This document shows positions 36,058-44,704 of a stretch of DNA of 64,000 nucleotides, piece by piece; position 1 is the stretch's first letter, and every line of letters begins with the position of its first letter. Source of the stretch: Providencia rettgeri (GTDB lineage Bacteria; Pseudomonadota; Gammaproteobacteria; Enterobacterales; Enterobacteriaceae); the NCBI GenBank assembly GCA_900455085.1, contig UGTZ01000001.1, positions 2,882,501-2,946,500 on the forward strand. Direction: 5' to 3'. The position numbers were made by a program, and so were the translations under genes. The notes under the pieces were generated by a model. It searched no databases. It saw nothing but the letters and a program-made list of their open reading frames with translations, and was not told the origin of the DNA.

Positions 36058-36273
36058 ATGCCGATTATACATTATACGTCAAATACCAGTGTACTTAAAC
36101 CTGATGTCCGTACAGGCCTGTTTAAGTTCTGCTTCTTTGCTGTAAAGCGTAGTGACCCACAAGCTAAAGCCGAACGCAAAGAGGTTTATGCAACGGATTT
36201 GAAGTCAGCAAAGTTACAACTTGTACGTGATTATGTTTTATCACTGGCATCACAAACACCTGTAGGAGCGTGA
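36058..36273 (+). CDS. Icd-like host cell division inhibitor
   Basis: 71 aa. The VYATDLKSAKLQLVRDYVLSLAS ending (LxxYVLSxAxxxPV) resembles Icd-like phage proteins that block host division. Start follows the regulator by 3 bases. Assignment rests on a short C-terminal pattern. Confidence 0.45.
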   Translation: MPIIHYTSNTSVLKPDVRTGLFKFCFFAVKRSDPQAKAERKEVYATDLKSAKLQLVRDYVLSLASQTPVGA

Positions 36274-36274
36274 C

Positions 36275-36469
36275 ATGTCACACGAAATTGAATTAAGTGT
36301 CGCCGCAAAAAAAAGCGCCCAATTGAATGCGGTACTGTTCCAGCTAAATAGCCAATTTGCAGGTGATCCAGTTATCGATAGCTTAATTGAATTAGCTTAC
36401 GAACTATCAAACCCTGTAGCAGGTTGGTTAATTGAAGAAAATGCACAACGGGATAACGGACATGGATAA
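36275..36469 (+). CDS. Unknown small early protein
   Basis: 64 aa, with an AGGAGCG ribosome site. Helical, with LNAVLFQLNSQFAGDPVIDSL; no family recognised. Overlaps the next gene by 8 bases. Confidence 0.5.
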   Translation: MSHEIELSVAAKKSAQLNAVLFQLNSQFAGDPVIDSLIELAYELSNPVAGWLIEENAQRDNGHG

Positions 36470-36884
36470 ATTAATAACGACTGATGCTAGCCAGCTCATA
36501 GACACAATGCATCGTGTTAAAGCTTTTCTAGTTGCAGCACAATTCCTTAATAGAGACTCAAGCGAGCGTCACATTGCCAATGAATTAATCTGTCAAGCTG
36601 AGGATGAAATAGAAAGGTGTTTAGGGGGGGGGGTGATGCTTAATATTGATAAATTTGACGCCGTACAAGATGAAATTAATTTGCTTATTGACGATGTGCG
36701 AAAAACAAATTTTAAAACTAGGCGAGAGCGGCGATTAATTGAAATAAGCACCCTGCTTAATCACATTAAATTAAATGTTTTATCCAATAACGAAAGTATT
36801 GATGTAGAAAACTTACATTACTGGCTTCATGGTGTTCAGGTTATTGTTTCTCTCGAAGTCTATGATATTGAAACAGGTAAATAA
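36462..36884 (+). CDS. Unknown early protein containing a G10 tract (two genes fused?)
   Basis: 140 aa as sequenced from the ATG at 36462. A G10 run (36624-36633) encodes GGG at the middle, directly before GTGATG. With one fewer G, the first half would end at TGA overlapping an ATG for the second (MLNIDKFDAVQDE...), giving two coupled proteins of ~57 and ~85 aa. Neither half is recognised. Confidence 0.45.
   Translation: MDKLITTDASQLIDTMHRVKAFLVAAQFLNRDSSERHIANELICQAEDEIERCLGGGVMLNIDKFDAVQDEINLLIDDVRKTNFKTRRERRLIEISTLLNHIKLNVLSNNESIDVENLHYWLHGVQVIVSLEVYDIETGK
36624..36633 (+). repeat. Poly-G tract (G10)
   Basis: Ten consecutive G in an AT-rich phage gene. Length decides whether the flanking ORFs are fused or separate. 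Candidate slip-strand site, but also prone to sequencing error. Confidence 0.6.
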
Positions 36885-36895
36885 GGAATTAAAAA

Positions 36896-37129
36896 ATGGC
36901 AAAATCAAAGCCAACATCTTATTCAGTTGGTGACAAACAGCGACTCAATGAAATAATTGAAACCAATGAAGAAATGCAAGCAATTATAATTCCCGTTTTA
37001 ACAGCTGTAGAAAATGAGGCAGATACAGATACATTTTTATTAGTTCGCGCAATTCAACGCATTTTACTAGCTCAGGGAGCAGAACTAAATGAATTAAAGA
37101 TAAATTTCAAATCTGCAATTATGGGGTGA
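36896..37129 (+). CDS. Unknown small early protein
   Basis: 77 aa, acidic and helical (RLNEIIETNEEMQAIIIPVL). Eleven bases after the previous gene. Not recognised. Confidence 0.5.
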   Translation: MAKSKPTSYSVGDKQRLNEIIETNEEMQAIIIPVLTAVENEADTDTFLLVRAIQRILLAQGAELNELKINFKSAIMG

Positions 37130-37131
37130 AT

Positions 37132-37625
37132 ATGAAAGCAAATGAAATAATCAAAATAAAAGATTTTTCAAACTATTCAACAGAGCAACTTCTAGCTATT
37201 GCCATTAATGGTGAAGCCTCATCAGAGGCATTAATTGAAGGAGTTGGGGCTATTGGCACTTTATTGTTTGAATCATCATGCACTGATAATGATGGAACAA
37301 CTAAAGATACACTGGGTAAAATCGGCTTATTGATTCAAGAGTCAATTATTATTGCTCAGGCATTAGATGATAATGTTTTCTATTCAAATGAGGAAATTAA
37401 ACGGCGTTCTGCCCCCCCCCCAATCAAAATAGTAAGTTATCAGAAAATAAGTTACATGGTGCTATTGGGGATATTAATAATGTTGAGCTTTCTCTGCATC
37501 AACTTAAAAGTGACATATACGAAAATGAACCAGACACCCCAACGCTATATGCACAATTAGATTTAATGGCAAATAAATTAAGTAAAACACTCAATAGTTT
37601 AGACGCTCTTATTAAGGAAAATTAA
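37132..37625 (+). CDS. Unknown early protein interrupted at a C10 tract
   Basis: ATG at 37132. The first part (KANEIIKIKDFSNYSTEQLL) runs to a C10 run (37412-37421). As sequenced it continues in a hydrophobic unlikely frame to 37560. With 11 (or 8) C it continues as NSKLSENKLHGAIGDINNVE, HQLKSDIYENEPDTPTLYAQ to TAA 37623-37625, two bases before the next ATG. The tight fit argues that this ~164 aa frame is the true one. Confidence 0.55.
37412..37421 (+). repeat. Poly-C tract (C10)
   Basis: Ten consecutive C inside an early gene. The length sets the reading frame downstream. Less than 800 bp from the G10 tract in the same operon. Confidence 0.6.
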
Positions 37626-37626
37626 A

Positions 37627-38049
37627 ATGACAAACAAAGCAAAGCCTATAGAAATAACAACAGGTCACGACATTCAGGTCATTACTCGTGAGGTTTATTT
37701 TGTTCAGCCATGCAATAAAAGCTATTTCACTGAAGATGCAGCTATCAATAAATATGCACACATCCTTGCTAGTGATGAGTTCAGTAAGCTAGGCAAGCCA
37801 ACTAACGAGCCAGACATTAAAACACAGTTGCCTGATGGTACTCCTGCCTTTAAGCGCGGTGCCATGCTGCCAGAGTATATAGATAGACAGGCTGAAATAT
37901 ATCGAGATTTAAAACGGAAGCTTAAAAAAGAAAAGTATATTTTACAGTTAGAAAAGGAATGGCAAAAAGCAAACACAAGATTCGAAGAAGCAAAGGAAGA
38001 TGCGGTAATAAAATACGGCAGACTTCAAGAAGCAATAACCAATAAATAA
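37627..38049 (+). CDS. Unknown early protein
   Basis: 140 aa, highly charged with a C-terminal coiled coil (DLKRKLKKEKYILQLEKEW). Not recognised. Starts one base after the corrected upstream frame. Confidence 0.5.
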   Translation: MTNKAKPIEITTGHDIQVITREVYFVQPCNKSYFTEDAAINKYAHILASDEFSKLGKPTNEPDIKTQLPDGTPAFKRGAMLPEYIDRQAEIYRDLKRKLKKEKYILQLEKEWQKANTRFEEAKEDAVIKYGRLQEAITNK

Positions 38050-38123
38050 TTAAACAATCAAGTTAAATTTAAATCAGCGCCAATGCTGAGGGAATCCCCT
38101 TATCTAAATTCAGGAATAAGAAA

Positions 38124-38465
38124 ATGGAAAAGTTAACTTTATTAGATAAAAGAAGAAAACATTTTATTGATGCAATCTTTGATTATCTAAAAAGTAAAAA
38201 GAAAGCTTCAACATTCGAGCGTACTGTTGATGGCATTAAATACCGTATTGATTTAGACACTGAGGTATTAAAACAGTCGTTAATCAAATTGTATGAAAAT
38301 AACATCTGCCGCAAAGAAGCTGGAGCAACCGACCAGCAAATAATTGAAGTCTACGATAGTTTTTACAACAAACACGGAAAGCTAACTGATGAAGGAAAAG
38401 AGTTCATTAGTGATATTACTTTGCTCATTGCTGAACATTTACATCAAAAGGAAGCGAATAAATGA
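38124..38465 (+). CDS. Unknown early protein
   Basis: 113 aa, basic. KAST-FERTVDGIKYRIDLDTEVL-type text, no family recognised. Overlaps the ANR-like gene by 4 bases (ATGA). Confidence 0.5.
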   Translation: MEKLTLLDKRRKHFIDAIFDYLKSKKKASTFERTVDGIKYRIDLDTEVLKQSLIKLYENNICRKEAGATDQQIIEVYDSFYNKHGKLTDEGKEFISDITLLIAEHLHQKEANK

Positions 38466-38752
38466 AATTAACTTATTTAAACATCGCCAATCAAGCAGCG
38501 GAGGCTGAGCGTGAAGGTGATTATTTAAAAGCAGCTCAATTATGGGGACAGGCTAAAAACTTAACTAAAAGCGAAGCTATTCGCCAATGGGCTGAATATC
38601 GAATTGAACATAATACATTACGCCATTCTTTATCTGCTCGTGAGACTGAATTGGCAGAACGAGCAAAAAAGGCACGTGAGAAATATAAGCTTAAAAAAGA
38701 AGCTGAATTACTGGAGGAAAACATCAATAGAGGCACGGTAAGTAATGAATAA
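38462..38752 (+). CDS. ANR family regulator-like protein
   Basis: 96 aa. YLKAAQLWGQAKNLTKSEAIRQWAEYRI is very like the ANR (AggR-activated regulator) core, A-x-L-W-xx-A-xx-L-AxxxxNxxWAexR. Such small proteins modulate AraC-type virulence regulators and are common on prophages. The next gene is similar in design. Confidence 0.65.
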   Translation: MKLTYLNIANQAAEAEREGDYLKAAQLWGQAKNLTKSEAIRQWAEYRIEHNTLRHSLSARETELAERAKKAREKYKLKKEAELLEENINRGTVSNE

Positions 38753-38954
38753 ATTTGATCAATTAATGAACCAAGGAAAAGAGCTAGAAGCAAAGAAATT
38801 ATATCGCCGTGCTGCAGATAAATATAACCAAGCGTTTTCTATTTCAACTCCCGGCAGCCCGGACGGTTTGAGTTATCAAGAAAAGGAAAGCAAGGCAGCA
38901 GCAGATAGATGTTTATCTAAGGCAAAAATTAAAGTGACGGAGAGTTATTTATGA
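38745..38954 (+). CDS. PerC/ANR-like small regulator
   Basis: 69 aa. KELEAKKLYRRAADKYNQAFS recalls the PerC/ANR motif (LExxGLYRRAAxxW). Overlaps the previous gene by 8 bases. Weaker match than its neighbour. Confidence 0.45.
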   Translation: MNKFDQLMNQGKELEAKKLYRRAADKYNQAFSISTPGSPDGLSYQEKESKAAADRCLSKAKIKVTESYL

Positions 38955-39166
38955 GCAAAAGAAAACGCAGCAGAACTCAACAAGGGATTGCAGGTATGAC
39001 AATTGCCCAAGGGCTTAGTTTAGAAAGAAATGAAGTTAAAGATTATGCCAATGTCTGCAAACACTTATCCCAATTTGAAAGAAACGGCGATGACATTCGA
39101 ATGCCACTAAATAGACAACAGCGCCGATTAGCCAAAAAGTTAAAAATTAATATTCAGAAGGTTTAA
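38951..39166 (+). CDS. Unknown basic small protein
   Basis: 71 aa, Arg/Lys-rich ends (SKRKRSRTQQGIAGMTIAQG and NRQQRRLAKKLK). Likely nucleic-acid binding by charge; no family recognised. ATGA overlap with upstream gene. Confidence 0.5.
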   Translation: MSKRKRSRTQQGIAGMTIAQGLSLERNEVKDYANVCKHLSQFERNGDDIRMPLNRQQRRLAKKLKINIQKV

Positions 39167-39168
39167 TT

Positions 39169-39999
39169 ATGAGCGAATTAATCACAATTGATGCCAACTC
39201 ATTACCCGTTATTGAATGGAAAGGTGTCCGAGTTGTTACTACGGAAACATTAGCAGCTGGCTATGGCGTAGATGAAGCCAATATCCGCATGAATCTTTCC
39301 AATAACCGAGATCGTTTTGTTGAAGGGGTTCATATCATCACACTAAAAAGTGATGCATTACGTTTATTTCGTAACCAAGTAAAGGATATTTACTCGGTTA
39401 ATAAACATACGACTTCTTTGACACTATGGACCGAAAAAGGCGCTGCCCGTATGTCGAAAATTGTCGATAGCGACGAGGCCTGGTCTTTCTTTGAAAAAAT
39501 GGAGGATGCTTACTTTCGTCCTGCACCGACTGAGGTGAGTCGAAAACAGCTTGCACTGATGGTAATTGAAGCTGAAGACCGCGCAGAAGCTTTCCTGCTT
39601 GAAAATAAACATCTCAACGCGACAGTGGAAAGCTTAGGTAAACATTTCAGCAAAGGCATAACGATCACCTCATTTTGCAAGGCACTTAATGGTGTAAATG
39701 TTAACAAAATGATGTGGTGGGCTTCAAAACGAAACTGGGTTTATAACTCACGCCGTGATCTTGAGAAGTCTCCTAAGTGGCGAGTTGCTTCATACGCTCG
39801 GGATAAATATCTCACAGAGGAAGAAACCAAAGTCACTCCTCATGGCATGGAAGAATTTATAAAAGTGACGCCAGTCTTATTAGAAAAAGGTTGCCACCGC
39901 TTATATCAGCTCTATATGAAAGGTGAGCTTCCAATGAAAAAGACATGGAACGGTGAGTTTTCACACGACAAAGCTATCTACACACCGGAGGCTAAATAA
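39169..39999 (+). CDS. ORF6N-type phage antirepressor
   Basis: 276 aa. N-terminal ORF6N pattern (PVIEWKGVRVVTTETLAAGYGVDEANIRMN with NNRDRFVEGVHIITL, LWTEKGAARMSKIVDSDEAW) followed by an antirepressor-type C-terminal half (GITITSFCKALNGVNVNKMMWW). Expected to relieve repression or alter host transcription. ATG overlaps the next gene's start by one base. Confidence 0.75.
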   Translation: MSELITIDANSLPVIEWKGVRVVTTETLAAGYGVDEANIRMNLSNNRDRFVEGVHIITLKSDALRLFRNQVKDIYSVNKHTTSLTLWTEKGAARMSKIVDSDEAWSFFEKMEDAYFRPAPTEVSRKQLALMVIEAEDRAEAFLLENKHLNATVESLGKHFSKGITITSFCKALNGVNVNKMMWWASKRNWVYNSRRDLEKSPKWRVASYARDKYLTEEETKVTPHGMEEFIKVTPVLLEKGCHRLYQLYMKGELPMKKTWNGEFSHDKAIYTPEAK

Positions 40000-40571
40000 T
40001 GGCTTATTTTACTGATGCAGGTAACGGCGTTATTGCCGACGATGGCACTTTGATTTCTTATTCTGACGCAGTTAAGGCGCTTGAATGTGGTCACTACGAT
40101 AAAGAGTTAATAAAAGGCTTGTATTTGGCTGCTGCCGTGATGGGTAAGTTAGCTGATGAACCAGACACCCTAACACCTGAACAACGTGTTTCAGTTTGGC
40201 GTTGGGTGGTAGTGGCTTGCTTTATCCGCGAACAACAAGAGAAAAACGGCACTATTGAGGTGCCAAATGGCAACGGCGGTATTGATTTAGCAACCATCTA
40301 TAGCAATGGCAAATCGTCACTGAGTATTTACCCTGCTCCTCTGCGCCTTGCACTAAGTGAAAACTTAGAACGGATCATGGTTGAAACCGTCGGGAAAGCA
40401 TTATGGGCTGACTTTACTGTCCGAGTGTATATCGATTTTCTTGATATCTCACTAGAACACGGTCCTCGTCTATCAGCCAAAGGACGCGAAGGTCTTTGCA
40501 TTCTTCACGATGATTATATCCGTGCACTGGAATCAGAAGGTGGTTTCCCTGCAATGCCAACCATGCACTAA
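39999..40571 (+). CDS. Unknown early protein
   Basis: 190 aa. Helical, with WRWVVVACFIREQQEKNGT and LRLALSENLERIMVETVGKAL. No family recognised. Shares the antirepressor operon. Confidence 0.5.
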   Translation: MAYFTDAGNGVIADDGTLISYSDAVKALECGHYDKELIKGLYLAAAVMGKLADEPDTLTPEQRVSVWRWVVVACFIREQQEKNGTIEVPNGNGGIDLATIYSNGKSSLSIYPAPLRLALSENLERIMVETVGKALWADFTVRVYIDFLDISLEHGPRLSAKGREGLCILHDDYIRALESEGGFPAMPTMH

Positions 40572-40583
40572 GGACGGTAAAAA

Positions 40584-40805
40584 ATGAAAATTGAATATAT
40601 CGCCATGGGCAACACAGCAAAGATAACCATTTTATCTTTTGTTACAGAGCGTCGATTGTTAAATCGGCTGATAGATAAAGCCTTGCTAAGCGCACCAGTC
40701 CATGAAGCGTCTACAGGTTTCTTTTTTCGAGTAACAACGATTTACGGTAAGGCTAACCATGTATTACATGCCTACAAAATTATTAGCAAGGAGGCTAACA
40801 AGTGA
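40584..40805 (+). CDS. Unknown small protein
   Basis: 73 aa. Beta/alpha mix (KIEYIAMGNTAKITILSF). Not recognised. Overlaps the next gene by 4 bases. Confidence 0.45.
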   Translation: MKIEYIAMGNTAKITILSFVTERRLLNRLIDKALLSAPVHEASTGFFFRVTTIYGKANHVLHAYKIISKEANK

Positions 40806-41050
40806 TTGAACAAAACAACACTGACCATGAAATGGTTGATTACGACGATGTGATAGTTCGGGTTACTCACTATGTGGATGATGGTTGCGATTGGACGGCT
40901 CGAATTATTCACGGGATCAGACAACGCTGTTATATCAGGATGGGCGTATACCCTCCTCTACCTCCGGTGCCACAAATTGTTGCACCAAAATTAATCCCGA
41001 TCACCAAAAAGAAAAAACGAGCAAGGAAGGTGAATGATGAGCAAAATTAA
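40802..41050 (+). CDS. Unknown small protein with basic tail
   Basis: 82 aa, GTG start. Acidic front (TDHEMVDYDDVIVRVTHYVDD), then a Pro-rich and Lys/Arg C-terminus. Not recognised. Confidence 0.4.
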   Translation: MIEQNNTDHEMVDYDDVIVRVTHYVDDGCDWTARIIHGIRQRCYIRMGVYPPLPPVPQIVAPKLIPITKKKKRARKVNDEQN

Positions 41051-41414
41051 GAACCCTATTGTTTTAGTTAACATACATAAAAATCACGAAAACAGTGTGG
41101 CTGTTCACGTTACTGACGGATCCAACGATTGGCGAGACGTCCGTAAGGGCTGCATTGCTGACCTAGACGAGGCTCATCCCGATGATGCTATGGATAGGTT
41201 ACCACTTGAGGTTTTGTATTACACGGCTATAGCCCTCGAGGAGGAGCGAGCAAGAAATAATAAGCTTCAACAAATAATTGGACAGGCTCGGCAATTCATT
41301 GAAACCATCATGTTTCATGTTGATGACGATTACCATAGCCAACATATTGCCCATCTTGTTAAGCAAGCTATTTACTGGTTAGAGCTTGGAAGTGAAGCAA
41401 ATGACAACGCCTGA
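41034..41414 (+). CDS. Unknown small protein
   Basis: 126 aa with an AGGAAGGTGA ribosome site. PVLVNIHKNHENSVAVHVTD-like beta opening then a helical C-terminus (EVLYYTAIALEEERARNN). Not recognised. Confidence 0.5.
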   Translation: MMSKIKNPIVLVNIHKNHENSVAVHVTDGSNDWRDVRKGCIADLDEAHPDDAMDRLPLEVLYYTAIALEEERARNNKLQQIIGQARQFIETIMFHVDDDYHSQHIAHLVKQAIYWLELGSEANDNA

Positions 41415-41718
41415 TTTCAACCTCGTCAGTATCATTAAAAATGCAGGAGGTGATCCGGGTGAAGTAACTGATGCCGTTTGGAATGCCGGTTATCAACGAA
41501 TGAATTTCACCACAGAGGAAATCATTCAAATGACCACCAGCCAGATAGCCGATTGTGTTTATTATGGCGTCCCGCAAAATGTATGGCCAAAAACAGTTGA
41601 AGACCTCAGCTATGGAAACCTAAACGCCATTATCGATGATGCTATGTGGCTAGGAACTCCAGCTGAAGTTGCAGCGGCAATATTGAAGAATGGATATGTG
41701 AAGGGAGGTGATAAGTGA
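41401..41718 (+). CDS. Unknown small protein
   Basis: 105 aa from the ATG at 41401 (MTTPDFNLVS). Contains VTDAVWNAGYQRMNFTTEEI and AMWLGTPAEVAAAILKNG, two short helical repeats. Overlaps both neighbours by a few bases. Not recognised. Confidence 0.45.
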   Translation: MTTPDFNLVSIIKNAGGDPGEVTDAVWNAGYQRMNFTTEEIIQMTTSQIADCVYYGVPQNVWPKTVEDLSYGNLNAIIDDAMWLGTPAEVAAAILKNGYVKGGDK

Positions 41719-41927
41719 CCCTTGATAATGCATATATGACCACTAAAGATGTATGTGAACATCTACGAATTTCTTCAAGAACGCTAGACAGAAGAAGAAA
41801 GCGTGCAGTATTACCATTTCCCGAACCTGACTGTAGCTATCAAGGATCTGAAAATAGATGGTTTAAATATAAAGTTTTAGAATGGCAAACGAAAGATTCG
41901 GAACTAAGTAAAGCGAGCCGCAAATGA
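41715..41927 (+). CDS. Probable excisionase / AlpA-type DNA-binding protein
   Basis: 70 aa, winged-helix layout: AYMTTKDVCEHLRISSRTLDR then RWFKYKVLEWQ. AlpA/MerR-like HTH typical of excisionases. Convergent with and 12 bases from the integrase end, which fits directing excision. Confidence 0.65.
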   Translation: MTLDNAYMTTKDVCEHLRISSRTLDRRRKRAVLPFPEPDCSYQGSENRWFKYKVLEWQTKDSELSKASRK

Positions 41928-41933
41928 AAATAA

Positions 41934-41951
41934 CGCCCCTAACTTGGGGCG
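41934..41951. terminator. Bidirectional terminator between xis and int
   Basis: CGCCCC-TAACTT-GGGGCG between the convergent excisionase and integrase genes, overlapping the int stop. AT-rich flanks on both sides. Confidence 0.55.
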
Positions 41952-43141
41952 AATTTCGTTATTAACTCCAATTTATCCCACCACTTTTTATAAGCCTCTC
42001 TCATCTCATTCATATAGCTGTATTTATCATAAACACCCCATACCCCGGGTAATTTATGACCTAGCATTGTTTCTGCGACATGGGGCGCGGTTAATTCTGA
42101 GAAATTCGTTCTAGCGGTACGTCTTAGGTCATGCATAGAAAAATGAGGGATGATTACATCATAACTTCTTTTGCAGTATCGAATAAGATTTTTAGGAAAT
42201 GATAGGTGAAAATTAAAAGATATAACATCCGTTCCTGAGTTAAAAATTACTTCACTATCAGCTAACTCGATAAGCCTTTGTATAGCAGGAACAGAGTCTT
42301 CTATTATTGGTCTTATTAATGGCATTCCTGTTGAGCCTCCTGTCTTGTGGTTCTCTGCAGGAACTACCCATATCATTTTATTGAAGTCAAAATCGCTTTT
42401 TTTGGCTAATCGAAGCTCACCAACACGACAACCATAGTAAAGGCATAAAAACACAAACAAAGCGTTTTTCTCTTCCATTCTTGATTCTTTGCTAGCTTTT
42501 AAAATGTAGTAAATTTCTGAGTCGTCTAGCGTGCGTGAACCTTGCCCCTTTTTAACACCGAAATCTTTAGGGCTAAGATTTAATAGCGGGTTTAGAGCTA
42601 TCATATTCCGCTTTCTAGCCCACTCATAACATTCAGCTGAGTTATTTAAAATGCGCTTCGTGATTTCTGAGTACTTTTTAGACATTCCATCTAAATAAGA
42701 AACCCATATTTTTGTAGTTAACTGCTCTGGTGAATACTTACCTAACTTAGGGAATACGTGTATTTCAAAAGTTCTCAATACGTTCACTGAACTTACCTTC
42801 CCTTCAAAATGCATCTCATGCCACTGTCGATATAAGTCTTCAAATGAGCTATTCTGATTGATAGTTTCAATTTCCAAGGACTGAACCAGTTTTGGGTTTT
42901 GCCCCTCACTTAGAACCTTTGACCAGTGCAAAACCTTAGATCTGGCTTCTTTGAGTGACATTACAGGGTATTTCCCAATAGTCATCTTATCCTGCTTACC
43001 TAGAAATCGGTATCGATAGAAAAAAGACACCACGCCATTTTTAGAAATGCGCACCCACAAACCGTCACGATCTGATTTTTCGATAACCGATGATTGTTTT
43101 TTGCCCTGATTTATTCGCAAAAATGTATCTGTTATTGCCAT
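41939..43141 (-). CDS. int: Tyrosine recombinase integrase (P4-like)
   Basis: 400 aa from the ATG at 43141 (MAITDTFLRINQGK); upstream starts add a Cys/Pro stretch. N-terminal DUF4102-like arm-binding domain (LWVRISKNGVVSFFYRYR, TIGKYPVMSLKEAR). Catalytic domain: Arg in LYYGCRVGELRL, HDLRRTARTNF, MLGHKLPGVWGVYDKYSY (Tyr nucleophile). Intact. Marks the right end of the prophage. Confidence 0.9.
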   Translation of the reverse strand: MAITDTFLRINQGKKQSSVIEKSDRDGLWVRISKNGVVSFFYRYRFLGKQDKMTIGKYPVMSLKEARSKVLHWSKVLSEGQNPKLVQSLEIETINQNSSFEDLYRQWHEMHFEGKVSSVNVLRTFEIHVFPKLGKYSPEQLTTKIWVSYLDGMSKKYSEITKRILNNSAECYEWARKRNMIALNPLLNLSPKDFGVKKGQGSRTLDDSEIYYILKASKESRMEEKNALFVFLCLYYGCRVGELRLAKKSDFDFNKMIWVVPAENHKTGGSTGMPLIRPIIEDSVPAIQRLIELADSEVIFNSGTDVISFNFHLSFPKNLIRYCKRSYDVIIPHFSMHDLRRTARTNFSELTAPHVAETMLGHKLPGVWGVYDKYSYMNEMREAYKKWWDKLELITKFAPS

Positions 43142-43291
43142 TGTTGCCCCATTTTTACAATTGTCATCCAGTTTTGATGGACACACTGGTGGACACATTA
43201 AGTATGTCTTATGGTGGCTTAACCTGTCTTAACTTGTCAATGGGGGTTTTATTAAATCATTAAATAACAAATACTTGTACAAATGAGATGA
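43142..43291. other. Probable attP/attR arm region
   Basis: Short repeats upstream of int: TGGACACA twice (in the 43175-43197 region) and GTCTTA twice (around 43206, 43227). These may be integrase arm sites. The core of attR was not identified because attL is outside the window or unrecognised. Confidence 0.35.
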
Positions 43292-43372
43292 CTAAGGTTG
43301 TCTTTTGCTGTCATAGGTGTAAATGTCACAATTGATGACAATGGTAAACCTACCCCACTATTTGAGTCATAA
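43292..43372 (+). other. Possible 3' end of a host gene at attR
   Basis: Open frame without start, reading LRLSFAVIGVNVTIDDNGKP, then TPLFES and TAA at 43370-43372. The DDNGKPTPL ending recalls the C-terminus of YciA-type acyl-CoA thioesterases (tentative). A C-terminal gene tail next to int is what insertion into the 3' end of a host gene leaves. Confidence 0.3.
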
Positions 43373-43935
43373 GCTTTTTTAAGCCATCAACATAAAGGTT
43401 TTGTTTATATTGCTAAAGGTGCGAATTCTGTAAACTTTAATTCACACCTTTCTAATAACACATCAGCCGCCCTTATTTAATTCACTTTTCTCACTTCTGA
43501 TGTGTTTTATATCGAAAATTTATTCGTATTAAATGTTTTTATAAAATAATCACCCTAACGCCTTAAACCACACTTAAAATATCAATTAATATTCCATTCC
43601 CTTATCTTTTCATCTGTCTGGCATGACTTCTTAATCATTTCTCTTATTAATATCTTGTTACAACAAACACATAACGTGGCTAAAAGATAGGAAATCCCAT
43701 ACCCTAATATATTGTATATTTTTATTATATATTGATATTTTTAAATTAAAATCGTAGAGTATAGATGATGCCAATAACTCTAAAAATGCGTAAAGTTCTC
43801 AGGCTTATAGCTTATTTTATATTACGTATTTTGATGTAAACTTTTCTTTATGTAATATACTTTGTTGGTAATAAATCTCATTGAGACATTTTATTAAAAA
43901 TAGAAATAAACAACGCTAAAATAAGATATCAAATT
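43373..43935. other. AT-rich intergenic region
   Basis: No gene seen. Junction between prophage and Sel1 gene; contains AAGCTTTTTTAAGCC just after the gene tail but no clear terminator. Confidence 0.4.
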
Positions 43936-44505
43936 ATGCTTAGAATTCTTTCATTTATTATTTTATGTGCCTTTTCAATTAACCTAAGTGTCGCTGCGGT
44001 TCCCAAAGAAACTATCAAACGTATCGAGCAAGAAGCGCAAAAAGGCGATATAAAAGCGCAAGTCATGTTAGGAATTGGCTATTACCTTGGTAACGAGCTT
44101 AAACAGGACTATGGTAAAGCAAAAAAATGGTTAACGATGGCATCGAATAAGGGCAATTCTGATGCTCAGTTGTTTTTAGGGGACATGTATTTAAATGGTA
44201 ATGGCGTTGAGGCCAACCTTGAAACAGCCATGGATCTATTCGAAAAATCAGCCAATAAAGGCAATGTTGAAGCCCAAAATTATATGGGCCAGTTTTACTA
44301 TCAAGGTATTGGTGTAAAACAAAATTATATTACTGCTTTTGAGTGGTTCAAAAAATCTGCTGATAAAAAATTTCCACCCGCACAATACCAAGTCGGTAAA
44401 ATGCTAGAAAGTGGAGAGGGAATTGAAATCAATGAAAAATCTGCAGCTGAATATCTAGCTCAAGCCTGCAAAGCTGGCTTAAAAGAAGCTTGCGTAAAAA
44501 AATAA
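43936..44505 (+). CDS. Sel1-repeat secreted protein
   Basis: 189 aa. Signal peptide (RILSFIILCAFSINLSVAA). Four Sel1-type repeats with the A-Q-x-xLGxxYxxGxGVxxNxxxAxxWxxKAA pattern (e.g. DAQLFLGDMYLNGNGVEANL). Likely periplasmic scaffold protein. Function unknown. Confidence 0.75.
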   Translation: MLRILSFIILCAFSINLSVAAVPKETIKRIEQEAQKGDIKAQVMLGIGYYLGNELKQDYGKAKKWLTMASNKGNSDAQLFLGDMYLNGNGVEANLETAMDLFEKSANKGNVEAQNYMGQFYYQGIGVKQNYITAFEWFKKSADKKFPPAQYQVGKMLESGEGIEINEKSAAEYLAQACKAGLKEACVKK

Positions 44506-44704
44506 ATCTACCCCAATATTTCCTGCATTTTACCTGATGTTATTCATTATAATGGCATCAGGCTCCCCTCTTTTTTTGATGAAAAATCTTTTTACGGCTA
44601 CTTGCTCACACCCTTCCACCAATAAATTCATTACTATTAATAATCAATTTCACAATGTATGATATTGTTCTAAACTTATAATATAAAAGAGAAAGGGAGA
44701 TATT

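Noticed and set aside
37418..37560. Hydrophobic C-terminus of the C10 gene as a real TM domain
   Set aside because: The alternative frame after the C run is more protein-like and abuts the next gene; the TM-like stretch looks like an off-frame artefact.
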